DNA of 18,499 nucleotides, taken from NCBI GenBank assembly GCA_002292405.1, contig DBBW01000024.1:73531-92029 (forward strand). Reading direction: 5' to 3'. Position numbers and translations under genes: made by a program. A model generated the notes under the pieces. The model saw nothing but the letters and a program-made list of their open reading frames with translations, was not told where the DNA came from and did not search any database. Numbering within the stretch: the first letter of the stretch is position 1; each line of letters begins with the position of its first letter. This document shows positions 6,690 to 15,266 of this stretch, piece by piece. This stretch comes from Flavobacteriales bacterium UBA974. GTDB lineage: Bacteria > Bacteroidota > Bacteroidia > Flavobacteriales_D > Sanyastnellaceae.

Positions 6690-7724
6690 TTAAAGGTATT
6701 TTTTCTTATTAATTCCTAATTCTTTTATTTTATTATCAATAAATTCAAATGCTTTAGCACCTTTTTTAAATAAGATAATATTATTTTTTGGATACTGTTT
6801 CTTCATTAAATTTTCTATGTCCTCTATTTTAGGATTAGAGCTGTATTTCATTATACCAGTATTAATCAGGTGCTTATCTACAGACAATAAATCACCCTGA
6901 TAAACAGATAAAGTAGGGACACCTAAAAACGCTAATTCTCTTGTCATGGAACCACCAGCGCCAATAAACACAAAACATTCTTTTAAAATATCTTCTAGCT
7001 TCATTGGTTTCAGAGAAACCTGCACACCTTTAAATTTATTTGTTTTAAAATGTTCAATTTGTTCAACACTGCGTGGAAGGATTACTACATCATATTTCAT
7101 GTTCAATTTCTGGATAATTGGATCCATAAAATCGCTATTACCTTTATAATATTCAGCAGACCAAGGCTCGAGTCTTATGAATATTTTTGTGTGAACTTTT
7201 TCATGGTTTTTTTGTTGTTGTATACCCTCAATTTGTGAAAGATAAATCCCTTCTTTTATGCCAGTATAAAACTCAACATTGTATTTATCTAACCATTTTA
7301 ACTGTTTTGCCTTTGCCGATAGGAATTCTGGCAACATATTAAGCGTCGCAAATTTGAAAGCTAAATAATTACCTTTTGCATGTTCATTATCATTTAAATA
7401 AATTGATGGTATATTTAATAGTTTACAAACAATTGGTGAATAAAACGAGCTATGTGATATACCTATTTCTGGTTTATTCTTTTTGAGAAATGTGTATAAT
7501 GATAGCACTCGCATAGGGAAATAAAATAATTTTCTAATTTTATTCTTTCCTGCATGACTACCAATTTCATGATATTCCCAAACGTTTTGGTTAATTAATT
7601 CAATAGTATTAGCTAGGTTTCTAGCTGTAATAGTTACCTCGTGGCCTTCCTCTTTCCATTTTTTTATAAATGGCTTAAAGAAATTAATATGAGGAGAATT
7701 AGTTAGATCAATCCAAATTTTCAT
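6690..7724 (-). CDS. DUF354 GT-B-fold protein (putative glycosyltransferase or 2-epimerase-like)
   Basis: 344 residues. The first 20 (MKIWIDLTNSPHINFFKPFI) are the hallmark of DUF354, whose members resemble UDP-GlcNAc 2-epimerase and GT-B glycosyltransferases. Other family signs are TARNLANTIELI (33-44), NDNEHAKGN (111-119) and a nucleotide-sugar-binding-like segment GAGGSMTRELAFLGVPTLS (255-273). The biochemical function of the family is not firmly established. In a polysaccharide cluster that shows only one clear glycosyltransferase, a transferase role is a reasonable inference. It is flanked by longer gaps than its neighbours (273 and 147 bases). Confidence 0.85.
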   Translation of the reverse strand: MKIWIDLTNSPHINFFKPFIKKWKEEGHEVTITARNLANTIELINQNVWEYHEIGSHAGKNKIRKLFYFPMRVLSLYTFLKKNKPEIGISHSSFYSPIVCKLLNIPSIYLNDNEHAKGNYLAFKFATLNMLPEFLSAKAKQLKWLDKYNVEFYTGIKEGIYLSQIEGIQQQKNHEKVHTKIFIRLEPWSAEYYKGNSDFMDPIIQKLNMKYDVVILPRSVEQIEHFKTNKFKGVQVSLKPMKLEDILKECFVFIGAGGSMTRELAFLGVPTLSVYQGDLLSVDKHLINTGIMKYSSNPKIEDIENLMKKQYPKNNIILFKKGAKAFEFIDNKIKELGINKKKYL

Positions 7725-7870
7725 GATTCTAATAAGTTAGCTTAATTATATAATTCTCATTATGGACACTTATGTTTTTCATTATCAAAAATGAGTTCAA
7801 TTTATCGTTAAAAAAACCAGTTGTATTTAAACTTGTAACAACAAATTGTCCTTGAAATTATTAGCAAAAC

Positions 7871-7903
7871 AAAAGTCATATCTTTCAACAAAGATAGACT
7901 TTT
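7871..7903. terminator. Hairpin in the gap between the GT4 and DUF354 genes
   Basis: AAAAGTC (7871-7877) pairs with GACTTTT (7897-7903), and TATCTTT (7879-7885) pairs with AAAGATA (7890-7896). Together they make a 14-bp stem with one bulged A and a CAAC loop, with an A-run before and a T-run after on either strand. It lies about 95 bases after the GT4 stop (minus direction) and resembles a bidirectional, AT-rich terminator or attenuator. A second perfect palindrome, CTTTTTTTATAAAAAAAG, is at 7911-7928. The minus-strand word TATCTTTG (7889-7896) inside the hairpin also fits the Bacteroidota -7 box, but no -33 element accompanies it. Confidence 0.4.
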
Positions 7904-7997
7904 AATTGTGCTTTTTTTATAAAAAAAGACTCATATATTTAAACAAATAATGTCAAATATTTTTTTTAATTCACACTCTCTGTAATTCAAAAAAGTT

Positions 7998-8978
7998 TTA
8001 ATTATTTTTATCCAATACGTTAATATATAATTTAATAATTCTTTTTGCTATTGTTTTAGAATCTAAGCCTAATTCTAAAATTCTATCTCTTCCCATAGTT
8101 TTATGGTAATTTTCAGAAAAATGAAGAGCCTGCTTAATTTTTTCAGAAACTTCTTCTATATTAAAACTTGTTACAAAATGACCTAGTTCATTGCCAAAAA
8201 GCCAAGCGATATCACCAACATTTGTTGCAACCACAGGACAGTTACAAGCCATAGCCTCTTTCACCAAATTTGGGGAACCCTCCATAAAAGATGGTACTAC
8301 CAGAACATCTACTGAATTTAAATATTCCACTACCTCATTATGTGGTATAGGGTATGGTGCTAAAATTTGAATGTCATTTGACCCTATCAACCTTACAGCA
8401 TCCTCAACCAATTTATAATTTTTCCTTGGATCCAATTTGTCACCAAGAAACAAAATTTGTTTTTGATGAGATTTTGAGTGTTCTTTAATAACCCTGGTTT
8501 TGACACTCTGTAAAAAAGATTGAAGAAGAATTCCGTTTGGAATTATTTTTGATCTATTTTTTAAGTATACATAAGTTTGAATATGTTCCGATTTACAAAT
8601 AATATTTTTTACGAATGGTTGAATTAGATAGGTAAGGATGATTAAATATTGGCTTCCAAACTTAATTTTATTCTCGCCAATATATTCACCGTAAGCATCA
8701 GTTCCCATTAAAGACAAGACTATAGGTTTTCCTGATAAAGCAAGCACAGCGGTTAATCCCGATAAAGTATAATGCGCATGAATAATATCAATTGGATTCT
8801 TTCTAAGAAATCTTCTCAATTGAAAAACCCCATTTAAATAACCCTTCAACCCCTTACCTCTTATTGGAAAGTAAATAATTTCTACTCCCTCATTGACCAA
8901 TGATTCTCCTTGTGCTTTAATAAATGGTGCTATATCAAAATTTTTAGAATTCCCGCCTGCAATAAATAAAACTCTCAT
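7998..8978 (-). CDS. Family 4 (GT-B) glycosyltransferase
   Basis: 326 residues. The N-terminal acceptor half contains IIHAHYTLSG (65-74) and LMGTDAYGEY (90-99), and IPNGI (146-150) is the usual hinge. The C-terminal donor half starts at ILFLGDKLDPRKN (175-187) and carries EGSPNLVKEAMACNCPVVAT (233-252), with the GT4 E-x7-E pair at Glu233 and Glu241. It should transfer a nucleotide-activated sugar to the lipid-linked repeat unit on the cytoplasmic face; donor and linkage cannot be read from sequence. It is the only unmistakable glycosyltransferase in the window. It is slightly short for GT4 but complete. Confidence 0.9.
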   Translation of the reverse strand: MRVLFIAGGNSKNFDIAPFIKAQGESLVNEGVEIIYFPIRGKGLKGYLNGVFQLRRFLRKNPIDIIHAHYTLSGLTAVLALSGKPIVLSLMGTDAYGEYIGENKIKFGSQYLIILTYLIQPFVKNIICKSEHIQTYVYLKNRSKIIPNGILLQSFLQSVKTRVIKEHSKSHQKQILFLGDKLDPRKNYKLVEDAVRLIGSNDIQILAPYPIPHNEVVEYLNSVDVLVVPSFMEGSPNLVKEAMACNCPVVATNVGDIAWLFGNELGHFVTSFNIEEVSEKIKQALHFSENYHKTMGRDRILELGLDSKTIAKRIIKLYINVLDKNN

Positions 8979-9024
8979 TTAAATATAATTAAAAAGATAT
9001 CACTATAATACGTATAACTTAAGT

Positions 9025-10275
9025 TTAGCTAAGATGGCGTTTATATACCGTGATTGTTTTATTATCCGAAGAAATAAAACCTAAAAATATAAAAAAACTT
9101 GACAAAGCTGTTATTATATAATATTGACCTGAAATTGAAAAGAGCACAAATGATAATAAAATTGGTAATAGAGGAAAAATATAGTCTCTTTTAGAAGCTG
9201 ACTTATATACTTTTTTTAAAATTGAAAATAGCACTATTAAATATAATAAAAAGCCAAACACACCAGAGCCATGCAAAATGGCTCCAGCATCTGTATGGAG
9301 TTGGCTTTGATTGTTAAGTTGAAAAATAGACTCTTTTTCAAAATATTCTTTTGAGTTAAAAAGCTGATTTCCTAATAAAAAATTAGGAAATCCATGATAA
9401 GCTAAATCTTTGTAAATAGTAAAAAACTCCATATATCTTCCTTCATCCACTAACTCATTTCTTGACCTTTTCTCAATTATTTCATCAAAAATATTATTTT
9501 TTACTGTAAAAAAATTAGAATAAAATATAAAGAATAATCCAATAAAAATAAAATATAAAATATTCTTTTTGTAAATGAAAAATAAACTGGAAATGGAAAA
9601 TAAAACACTCAAAATCGCTGTTCTTCTAAATATAAAAATTATAGAAATAATTGCACAAGCAATAATTATAAGTTTGAAAACACGATGTAATTTAGAGTTT
9701 TTTTTCTGTGTTTTAAAAAAGTAAATCAACATAATAATTGTATATGCTAAAAAGTAAGTTATTTGAATATTAAACCCCCCCAGATAAAAGAAACCATCTA
9801 TATACGGACTTTCCCCAATTTGGAAATATTGAAATACTAAAAACAATATTGTTACATAAATAACAATATAATTAAGAGTCTTTACTAAAATACGCTCTGA
9901 AGTAAAATTAATAGATTCATTAAGTTTTAATGTGATGGGGTAAAAAATAAAGGGTATAAATAATTTTGCAATTCCCTCAATACTTACGATAAAATTTGAA
10001 CTATTAACTAAACCGATAATTAAAAAATAAACTATTGTGATAATAATCAATAAAAAAGTTTTATCTTTTACTATCTTACTAAAAACTGATATAATTAACA
10101 AAAGCAGTGTAAAGAGGCGTATATAACCCGGATTAATTATAAAATCTTCACTTAATAAGATAATACTATCTGTAACTATGTTTATTACAAAAACAGCTGG
10201 AATTAGAAATTTCAAATTCCTAAGTCCCAAGAAAGTACTAATTCCGATGATTAATAAATAAATAGTTTGTATCAT
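9025..10275 (-). CDS. wzy: O-antigen polymerase (Wzy-like) membrane protein
   Basis: 416 residues, dominated by about ten hydrophobic segments rich in Ile, Leu and Phe. The longest polar loop (about 257-330) sits before the last membrane helices, where Wzy/WaaL proteins have their large periplasmic loop. That loop ends in HTDAGAILHGSGVFG (327-341), like the conserved His-containing motif preceding a helix in the O-antigen ligase/polymerase family. RRTA (217-220) after a membrane segment is also typical. Wzy polymerises undecaprenyl-linked repeat units in the periplasm. Primary sequence is poorly conserved, so the call rests on topology and on its place next to wzx. A ligase is the alternative. 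Very low G+C, as usual for wzy. Confidence 0.75.
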   Translation of the reverse strand: MIQTIYLLIIGISTFLGLRNLKFLIPAVFVINIVTDSIILLSEDFIINPGYIRLFTLLLLIISVFSKIVKDKTFLLIIITIVYFLIIGLVNSSNFIVSIEGIAKLFIPFIFYPITLKLNESINFTSERILVKTLNYIVIYVTILFLVFQYFQIGESPYIDGFFYLGGFNIQITYFLAYTIIMLIYFFKTQKKNSKLHRVFKLIIIACAIISIIFIFRRTAILSVLFSISSLFFIYKKNILYFIFIGLFFIFYSNFFTVKNNIFDEIIEKRSRNELVDEGRYMEFFTIYKDLAYHGFPNFLLGNQLFNSKEYFEKESIFQLNNQSQLHTDAGAILHGSGVFGFLLYLIVLFSILKKVYKSASKRDYIFPLLPILLSFVLFSISGQYYIITALSSFFIFLGFISSDNKTITVYKRHLS

Positions 10276-10350
10276 AGAACCTCAGCAGTAATTTTATGAA
10301 AAATAGTTAGCTACCATTTTATAAAGAAAATTTTCAGAACCAATAGCAAC

Positions 10351-11433
10351 CTAAAGTTGGCTTAAAAATTCTCCAACCATCTTTTTATTTAATAAAGCCC
10401 CATCTTTCATTTTGTTTACCATAATTGGAGATGCAATACATTCTTCAAATGTTTTAATTAAAAATTCAATTTCAAGAGTCTGAAAATCTAAACAAAATTC
10501 TGATCTGTTTATTTGCTCATAAAACCTTCTTGTTTTTTTATGTTTCGGAATAGAAAGAACTGGTATTAGATAAGAATACCCTAGAATACCTACATGCAAC
10601 TTAGAGGTAATTATTGCATCTAACATTTGCAAATCATTCAATAATTTTTTAGGATTTTCGTAATTTACTGTAGGTAAGCTAATTTTCTCGAATTTTAAGC
10701 GTTCATAAAGAGATCCAGAATTCAATTTCTTTGTTTGATTTGGCTCATCTTCAACTAAAACAACTTCATAGTTTTGTATTAAATATTTAATAAAAGCTAT
10801 AAACTCATCCATTTTACCAAATTTTGAAAGCTCATTACCCGAAAAATGAACTCCAATTCTACGTTTATCCCTTAAACCCCTTTTTTCCTGTTTACTTTCA
10901 ATCGAAAGGGCAACATCTCTTGTTGTATTTATTGTCTCAATTGGGATCCCCCAATCCACCAAATAATCCTTAGATACTTGGTCACGCACAGCTATAAATT
11001 GTGCTTTTTTAAATAGTTTAATAATTGTTTTTCTCATTAAAGAATTATTAATAGGCCCAACACCTACTCCTACAATCATAAATGGAATGTTTTTCTTATA
11101 TAATTTCTTATTCCAAAACAAATGCCTTTTGTAATTTCTGAGATACCAGTATTGCCTTTTTAAAAATGACCCATTTGGTTCTCCAAAATACCCGCCGGGA
11201 CCAAAAATTAGTGCTGTTGTATTTTTTAAAGAAGGATCTTTAATATAATTTTCATTAAAGACAATTTGATTAGCTTCTTTAGATGAATTAACAAAAGGAA
11301 GATTGATTTCTGCATTTGGTCTAAATTCTTTCACCCAATTATTAATTATTGAAATTATTAAAGTGTCTCCAAAATTCAAGCCGAAATAGGAGCCATGAAT
11401 TGCAATTGTTTCTTTTTTATTCATCAAGTTCAT
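10351..11433 (-). CDS. Polysaccharide pyruvyl transferase family protein
   Basis: 360 residues, GT-B-like fold of the CsaB/WcaK family. Readable marks are GSYFGLNFGDTLI (14-26), the glycine-rich FGPGGYFGE (77-85), VGVGVGP (121-127), AVRDQVSKDYL (148-158) and, near the C-terminus, SKLHVGILGYSYLIPVLSI (277-295) with lysines after it. The family transfers pyruvate from phosphoenolpyruvate onto a sugar to form a ketal, adding negative charge; some members instead transfer sugars. The ATG at 11433 gives a 17-bp overlap with wzx. The ATG three codons later (11424, MNKKE) gives an 8-bp overlap and is equally plausible. Confidence 0.83.
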   Translation of the reverse strand: MNLMNKKETIAIHGSYFGLNFGDTLIISIINNWVKEFRPNAEINLPFVNSSKEANQIVFNENYIKDPSLKNTTALIFGPGGYFGEPNGSFLKRQYWYLRNYKRHLFWNKKLYKKNIPFMIVGVGVGPINNSLMRKTIIKLFKKAQFIAVRDQVSKDYLVDWGIPIETINTTRDVALSIESKQEKRGLRDKRRIGVHFSGNELSKFGKMDEFIAFIKYLIQNYEVVLVEDEPNQTKKLNSGSLYERLKFEKISLPTVNYENPKKLLNDLQMLDAIITSKLHVGILGYSYLIPVLSIPKHKKTRRFYEQINRSEFCLDFQTLEIEFLIKTFEECIASPIMVNKMKDGALLNKKMVGEFLSQL

Positions 11434-12889
11434 TTTTATAAATGTAAGGTAATTTTCGGAGCATCCAGTCTATTTTTTCTAATATAATTTTTCTAAAAAG
11501 GTATAAAAGCAATGAGTTTAAAACAATTAATGCTATAATATTTATTGCTAATTTTAAAATGTTATTATCAAAAAGATTTAATGATTTTATATAAAAAAAT
11601 AAGAGAAAATTAAAAGCAGCTATTAAAATTGGTGTTATGTGTAGATATAAAAAGGAAAGTAATGAAAGTTCTAAATAATTTAAAACCATACTTGTCACCA
11701 ATAAATAATAAATGAAAATAGAAAACCCAACTCCTGCAGCAACACCTTTAAGACCATAGTTACTTCCTAAGTATCCTAAACCCAAAATCAAGCTTGCATA
11801 TATAAACTGATAAACAGCTTTTCGATTTAGATTTCCAAAAGCATTTATCAATGGATCTACAAGTTTATATGCCAAACGAAAATAAAATGATAGGGCAAGT
11901 ATTTGTAAAGCAGGAACCAATTCTAACCATTGATTTCCTAAAATTACAGAAACAATTTCCTCAGCAAAGAAATATAAAAAACAGGTAATTGGTCCAGAAA
12001 TCATAGCTACTGAGAAAACTAAAGTTTGATAGATGACAGATATCTTGGGTCTATCATTTTGAATAATGGAAAAAGATGAAAACAAGACCTTGCTAATGGC
12101 TTGTCCAAAAAGATTTATAGGGAATGTGAAAATTTGATACGCTCTAGTATATAACCCTAAAGAAGTCGAACCTAAAGTCTTAGCAATCACAAAATTATCT
12201 CCTTGAAGGGCTATGTTAGCAAATATTTTATTTATTGAAAAAGATGATCCGTAACCCAATAACTCTTTAATATGGAAAATAGAAAATTTAAAATCAAACT
12301 TAATCCTGGAAAAGTATGTAAAAAGTAATGTTTCTAGTAGGAAGTTAATTGCGGTCCCTATTATAAGTCCCCAATAACTAAAACCTAAGAAAGCAAATAG
12401 AATCCCAAAGAAAGTATAACCTACCCCATAGGAGAATAATCTTATAAGTGTTATAGTTTTAAATTCCAATCTTTTAATTAGTAAAGATTCCGAAATTGCT
12501 GTTAAGGACTTCAATAAGAACAAAAAACTTAAAACTTTTAAAACACTGTTAAGTTCAGGAATTCCAAAGTAACGTGAAATCGTAGGGGATAAAAGGTAAA
12601 TAATAATGGTAGTGATTAATCCCATTCCTATTGAAAAAATAACTGAGGAATCAATATGTTCTTTAGTGATATTTTGATAATGTATTAACGCAGGACCAAC
12701 ACCTATTTCCGTGAAAATTAAAGATAAATTTATTACTATTAAAGCTGCACCTACTATACCAAAGTCATTAGGTGTTAATAAACGACTTAACACTACTAAT
12801 ACTAGAAGATTAAAAATTGACGTCAAAAAAGTGCCAAATAAGGTCCAATTAAGTCCACTAAAAGTTTGTTGAAATAAAGTTTTTGGCAT
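11417..12889 (-). CDS. wzx: Wzx-type polysaccharide flippase
   Basis: 490 residues with about 12-14 hydrophobic helices spread along the chain. The N-terminal segment has the MOP/polysaccharide-export pattern: NWTLFGTFLTSIFNLLVLVV, LSRLLTPNDFGIVG and TEIGVGPALIH. Such proteins flip undecaprenyl-diphosphate-linked repeat units from the cytoplasmic to the periplasmic leaflet, where Wzy polymerises them. Length is normal for the family. The gene overlaps the following pyruvyl transferase gene and follows wecC after 44 bases, consistent with one operon. Confidence 0.9.
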   Translation of the reverse strand: MPKTLFQQTFSGLNWTLFGTFLTSIFNLLVLVVLSRLLTPNDFGIVGAALIVINLSLIFTEIGVGPALIHYQNITKEHIDSSVIFSIGMGLITTIIIYLLSPTISRYFGIPELNSVLKVLSFLFLLKSLTAISESLLIKRLEFKTITLIRLFSYGVGYTFFGILFAFLGFSYWGLIIGTAINFLLETLLFTYFSRIKFDFKFSIFHIKELLGYGSSFSINKIFANIALQGDNFVIAKTLGSTSLGLYTRAYQIFTFPINLFGQAISKVLFSSFSIIQNDRPKISVIYQTLVFSVAMISGPITCFLYFFAEEIVSVILGNQWLELVPALQILALSFYFRLAYKLVDPLINAFGNLNRKAVYQFIYASLILGLGYLGSNYGLKGVAAGVGFSIFIYYLLVTSMVLNYLELSLLSFLYLHITPILIAAFNFLLFFYIKSLNLFDNNILKLAINIIALIVLNSLLLYLFRKIILEKIDWMLRKLPYIYKNELDE

Positions 12890-12933
12890 TTATTTTATAT
12901 CTATCAATGTTAATTATACCATATTGTAAAGAT

Positions 12934-14145
12934 TTATTTATTTTTTATTCCACAAAAATCTAAAACAACTTTATTTTCAGTAAATGATAGGTTTTCAAAC
13001 TCTTTATGAGCAACCAAAAACACTATAATATCAGCTTTCTCGATAGCTGTTTGATAATCAGTTAATTTATAAACTGAATGGCTAATAATATTGGGTTCTA
13101 CTATATAGTGTTCCTCATTATTAGAGTTTTGCATAACTTTTTGAGCTATATATTTAGCTGGTGATTCTCTTAAATCATCAATATTTGGTTTAAAAGCTAA
13201 ACCCATTAAAGCTGTTTTTGGTTTTCGACTGTGTTGTATTTCAAATTTAAGTTTTTCATTTTGTATTTTTTCAGCACACCAAAATGATTTGTAATTATTT
13301 ACTTCTCTTGCAGTCCCAATAATTTTTGATTCCATTGGGTAATCTGAAACAATAAAATAAGGGTCCACTGCGATACAGTGACCTCCAACCCCACAACCTG
13401 GTTGCAGTATATTTACTCTAGGATGTTTATTTGCTAGATTAATTAATTCCCACACATCAATGTCTGCCTTATCGCATATGAAAGAAAGTTCATTAGCAAA
13501 AGCTATTTGAACGTCTCTTGAAGAGTTTTCTACTAATTTACACATCTCAGCAGTACGGGCATTCGTTCCATGCAACTCACCTTTCACATACTTACTATAA
13601 AATGAGATTGCTTTTTGAGTAGAAGCCTCATCGACACCACCGATAACACGATCATTATCAACGAGTTCATGCATTACATTTCCTGGCAATACTCTTTCAG
13701 GACAATATGCGATGTGAATACCTCCTTCAAGTTCAGGTCTTAATCCAAATATTAGTTTTTGCATTTTTTCAGTAGTCCCAATTGGTGAGGTAGATTCTAT
13801 AATATATAAATCCCCTTTCTTTAATAATGGTATAACTGCCTTGGTTGCGGCTTCTACAAATGAAATATCTGGTTCGTGATTTCCTTTAAAAGGTGTAGGA
13901 ACTACTATTAAATATACTTCTGCTGAACTTGGTTTTGTAGATGCTTTAAAAAAACCATCAGACACTGCTTTGGAAACAATTTTGTCTAAGTCGGGCTCAA
14001 CAATATGTATCTTCCCTTGATTTATTGTATCAACAACTTTCTGATTAATATCAACACCTAAGACAAGTGTACCACGAGAGGCTATGAGTGCCGAAGTTGG
14101 TAATCCTATGTATCCTAAACCTATGGTAACTACTTCTGGATTCAT
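12934..14145 (-). CDS. wecC: UDP-N-acetyl-D-mannosamine dehydrogenase
   Basis: 403 residues of the UDP-sugar dehydrogenase family. NAD-binding GLGYIGLP is at 9-16 with Asp32 after strand 2. PTPFKG (83-88) and ESTSPIGTTE (117-126) are the cofactor-domain loops. Lys204 and Asn207 in CKLVENS belong to the central helix. Catalytic Cys257 sits in PGCGVGGHCIAVDP, the form found in WecC/WbpA-type N-acetyl-hexosamine dehydrogenases, whereas UDP-glucose dehydrogenase has GGSCFPKD. The enzyme oxidises UDP-ManNAc twice to UDP-ManNAcA. A UDP-GlcNAc dehydrogenase is the alternative, but the directly preceding wecB supports ManNAc. Its ATG overlaps the wecB stop by one base (TAATG). Confidence 0.92.
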   Translation of the reverse strand: MNPEVVTIGLGYIGLPTSALIASRGTLVLGVDINQKVVDTINQGKIHIVEPDLDKIVSKAVSDGFFKASTKPSSAEVYLIVVPTPFKGNHEPDISFVEAATKAVIPLLKKGDLYIIESTSPIGTTEKMQKLIFGLRPELEGGIHIAYCPERVLPGNVMHELVDNDRVIGGVDEASTQKAISFYSKYVKGELHGTNARTAEMCKLVENSSRDVQIAFANELSFICDKADIDVWELINLANKHPRVNILQPGCGVGGHCIAVDPYFIVSDYPMESKIIGTAREVNNYKSFWCAEKIQNEKLKFEIQHSRKPKTALMGLAFKPNIDDLRESPAKYIAQKVMQNSNNEEHYIVEPNIISHSVYKLTDYQTAIEKADIIVFLVAHKEFENLSFTENKVVLDFCGIKNK

Positions 14146-15266
14146 TATTTTATTTTATTTATAAACTCTACAATTCTTTTTGATGCCAATCCGTCTCCAT
14201 ATGGATTATGAAGCTTTGACATTTTTAGAAAATTATCTTCATTGTTTAGTAAGTCCAATGCTTTAGAAATAATCAAACCTTCATTGGTTCCTACCAACAA
14301 AACTGTCCCTGCTTCAACTGCCTCTGGCCTTTCTGTTGTATCTCTCATAACTAACACAGGTTTTCCTAAACTTGGCGCTTCTTCTTGAACACCTCCACTG
14401 TCAGTTATAATAATTTTAGACCGATTCATGAGCCAAATAAAATCTTGGTAAGCTAAAGGATCAATTAATAATACATTGTTAATACCCGATAAGATTCTAT
14501 TTACAGGCTCTTGTACCTTTGGGTTCAGATGAACTGGATAAATAATCAAACGATTTGTATCGTCTTCTGCAATTTCTTTTAAAGCTTTACATATACTTTC
14601 AAAACCAGCTCCATGATTCTCTCTTCTGTGTCCTGTAACCAAAACAACTTCCTGATCTCCTATTTTTTTTGAGAGCTCTTGAATCAATTGACTCGGGTTT
14701 TCATTAACTATTTCAATAGATTTTAACAATGCATCAATTACAGTATTTCCTGTAACTAAAATTGAATCTTCAGTAATATTCTCTTTTAATAAATTATTTT
14801 TCGACGTTTCTGTTGGAGCAAAATGATAATCACAAATCCTTCCAGTAATTTGACGATTGATTTCTTCGGGAAAAGGGGATAACTTATTATTTGTTCTAAG
14901 GCCCGCCTCTACGTGACAAACTTTAGCACCAGAATAAAAACTAGCTATAGAACCTGCCATAGTTGTCGTAGTGTCTCCATGAACAAAAACATAGTTTGGA
15001 GTAAACGCTTCTAATATAGGCTTTAGAGACTCAATAATAGTAGCAGTTAATCCATATAGGTTTTGGCCTGGCTTCATTAAGTCTAGATCATAATCTGGCT
15101 TGATTTCAAAAAAATCTAATACCTGATCTAACATTTCTCTGTGTTGCGCTGTAACACATACCTTAGTGTCAAATTTTTCTGGGTATTTTTTAAACTCTTT
15201 AACCAGGGGGGCCATCTTAATAGCCTCAGGTCTTGTACCAAAAATTAATAGTATTTTCTTTCTCAT
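14145..15266 (-). CDS. wecB: Non-hydrolysing UDP-GlcNAc 2-epimerase
   Basis: 373 residues, full family length. Active-site residues of the E. coli enzyme have counterparts: Lys17 in GTRPEAIK, Asp98 in VHGDTT, Glu120 in HVEAGLRT, Glu134 in FPEEINR and His213 in TGHRREN. The UDP-binding segment DSGGVQEEAPSLGKP is at 289-303 and RPEA at 313-316. It interconverts UDP-GlcNAc and UDP-ManNAc, feeding WecC. It is coupled on both sides by one-base stop/start overlaps (TAATG), with the 4-epimerase gene before it and wecC after it, so all three should be translated together. Confidence 0.95.
   Translation of the reverse strand: MRKKILLIFGTRPEAIKMAPLVKEFKKYPEKFDTKVCVTAQHREMLDQVLDFFEIKPDYDLDLMKPGQNLYGLTATIIESLKPILEAFTPNYVFVHGDTTTTMAGSIASFYSGAKVCHVEAGLRTNNKLSPFPEEINRQITGRICDYHFAPTETSKNNLLKENITEDSILVTGNTVIDALLKSIEIVNENPSQLIQELSKKIGDQEVVLVTGHRRENHGAGFESICKALKEIAEDDTNRLIIYPVHLNPKVQEPVNRILSGINNVLLIDPLAYQDFIWLMNRSKIIITDSGGVQEEAPSLGKPVLVMRDTTERPEAVEAGTVLLVGTNEGLIISKALDLLNNEDNFLKMSKLHNPYGDGLASKRIVEFINKIK

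Noticed and set aside
7889..7896. Minus-strand TATCTTTG as a promoter for the DUF354 gene
   Set aside because: It matches the -7 box but has no -33 element, is 165 bases from the start codon and is part of a hairpin arm.
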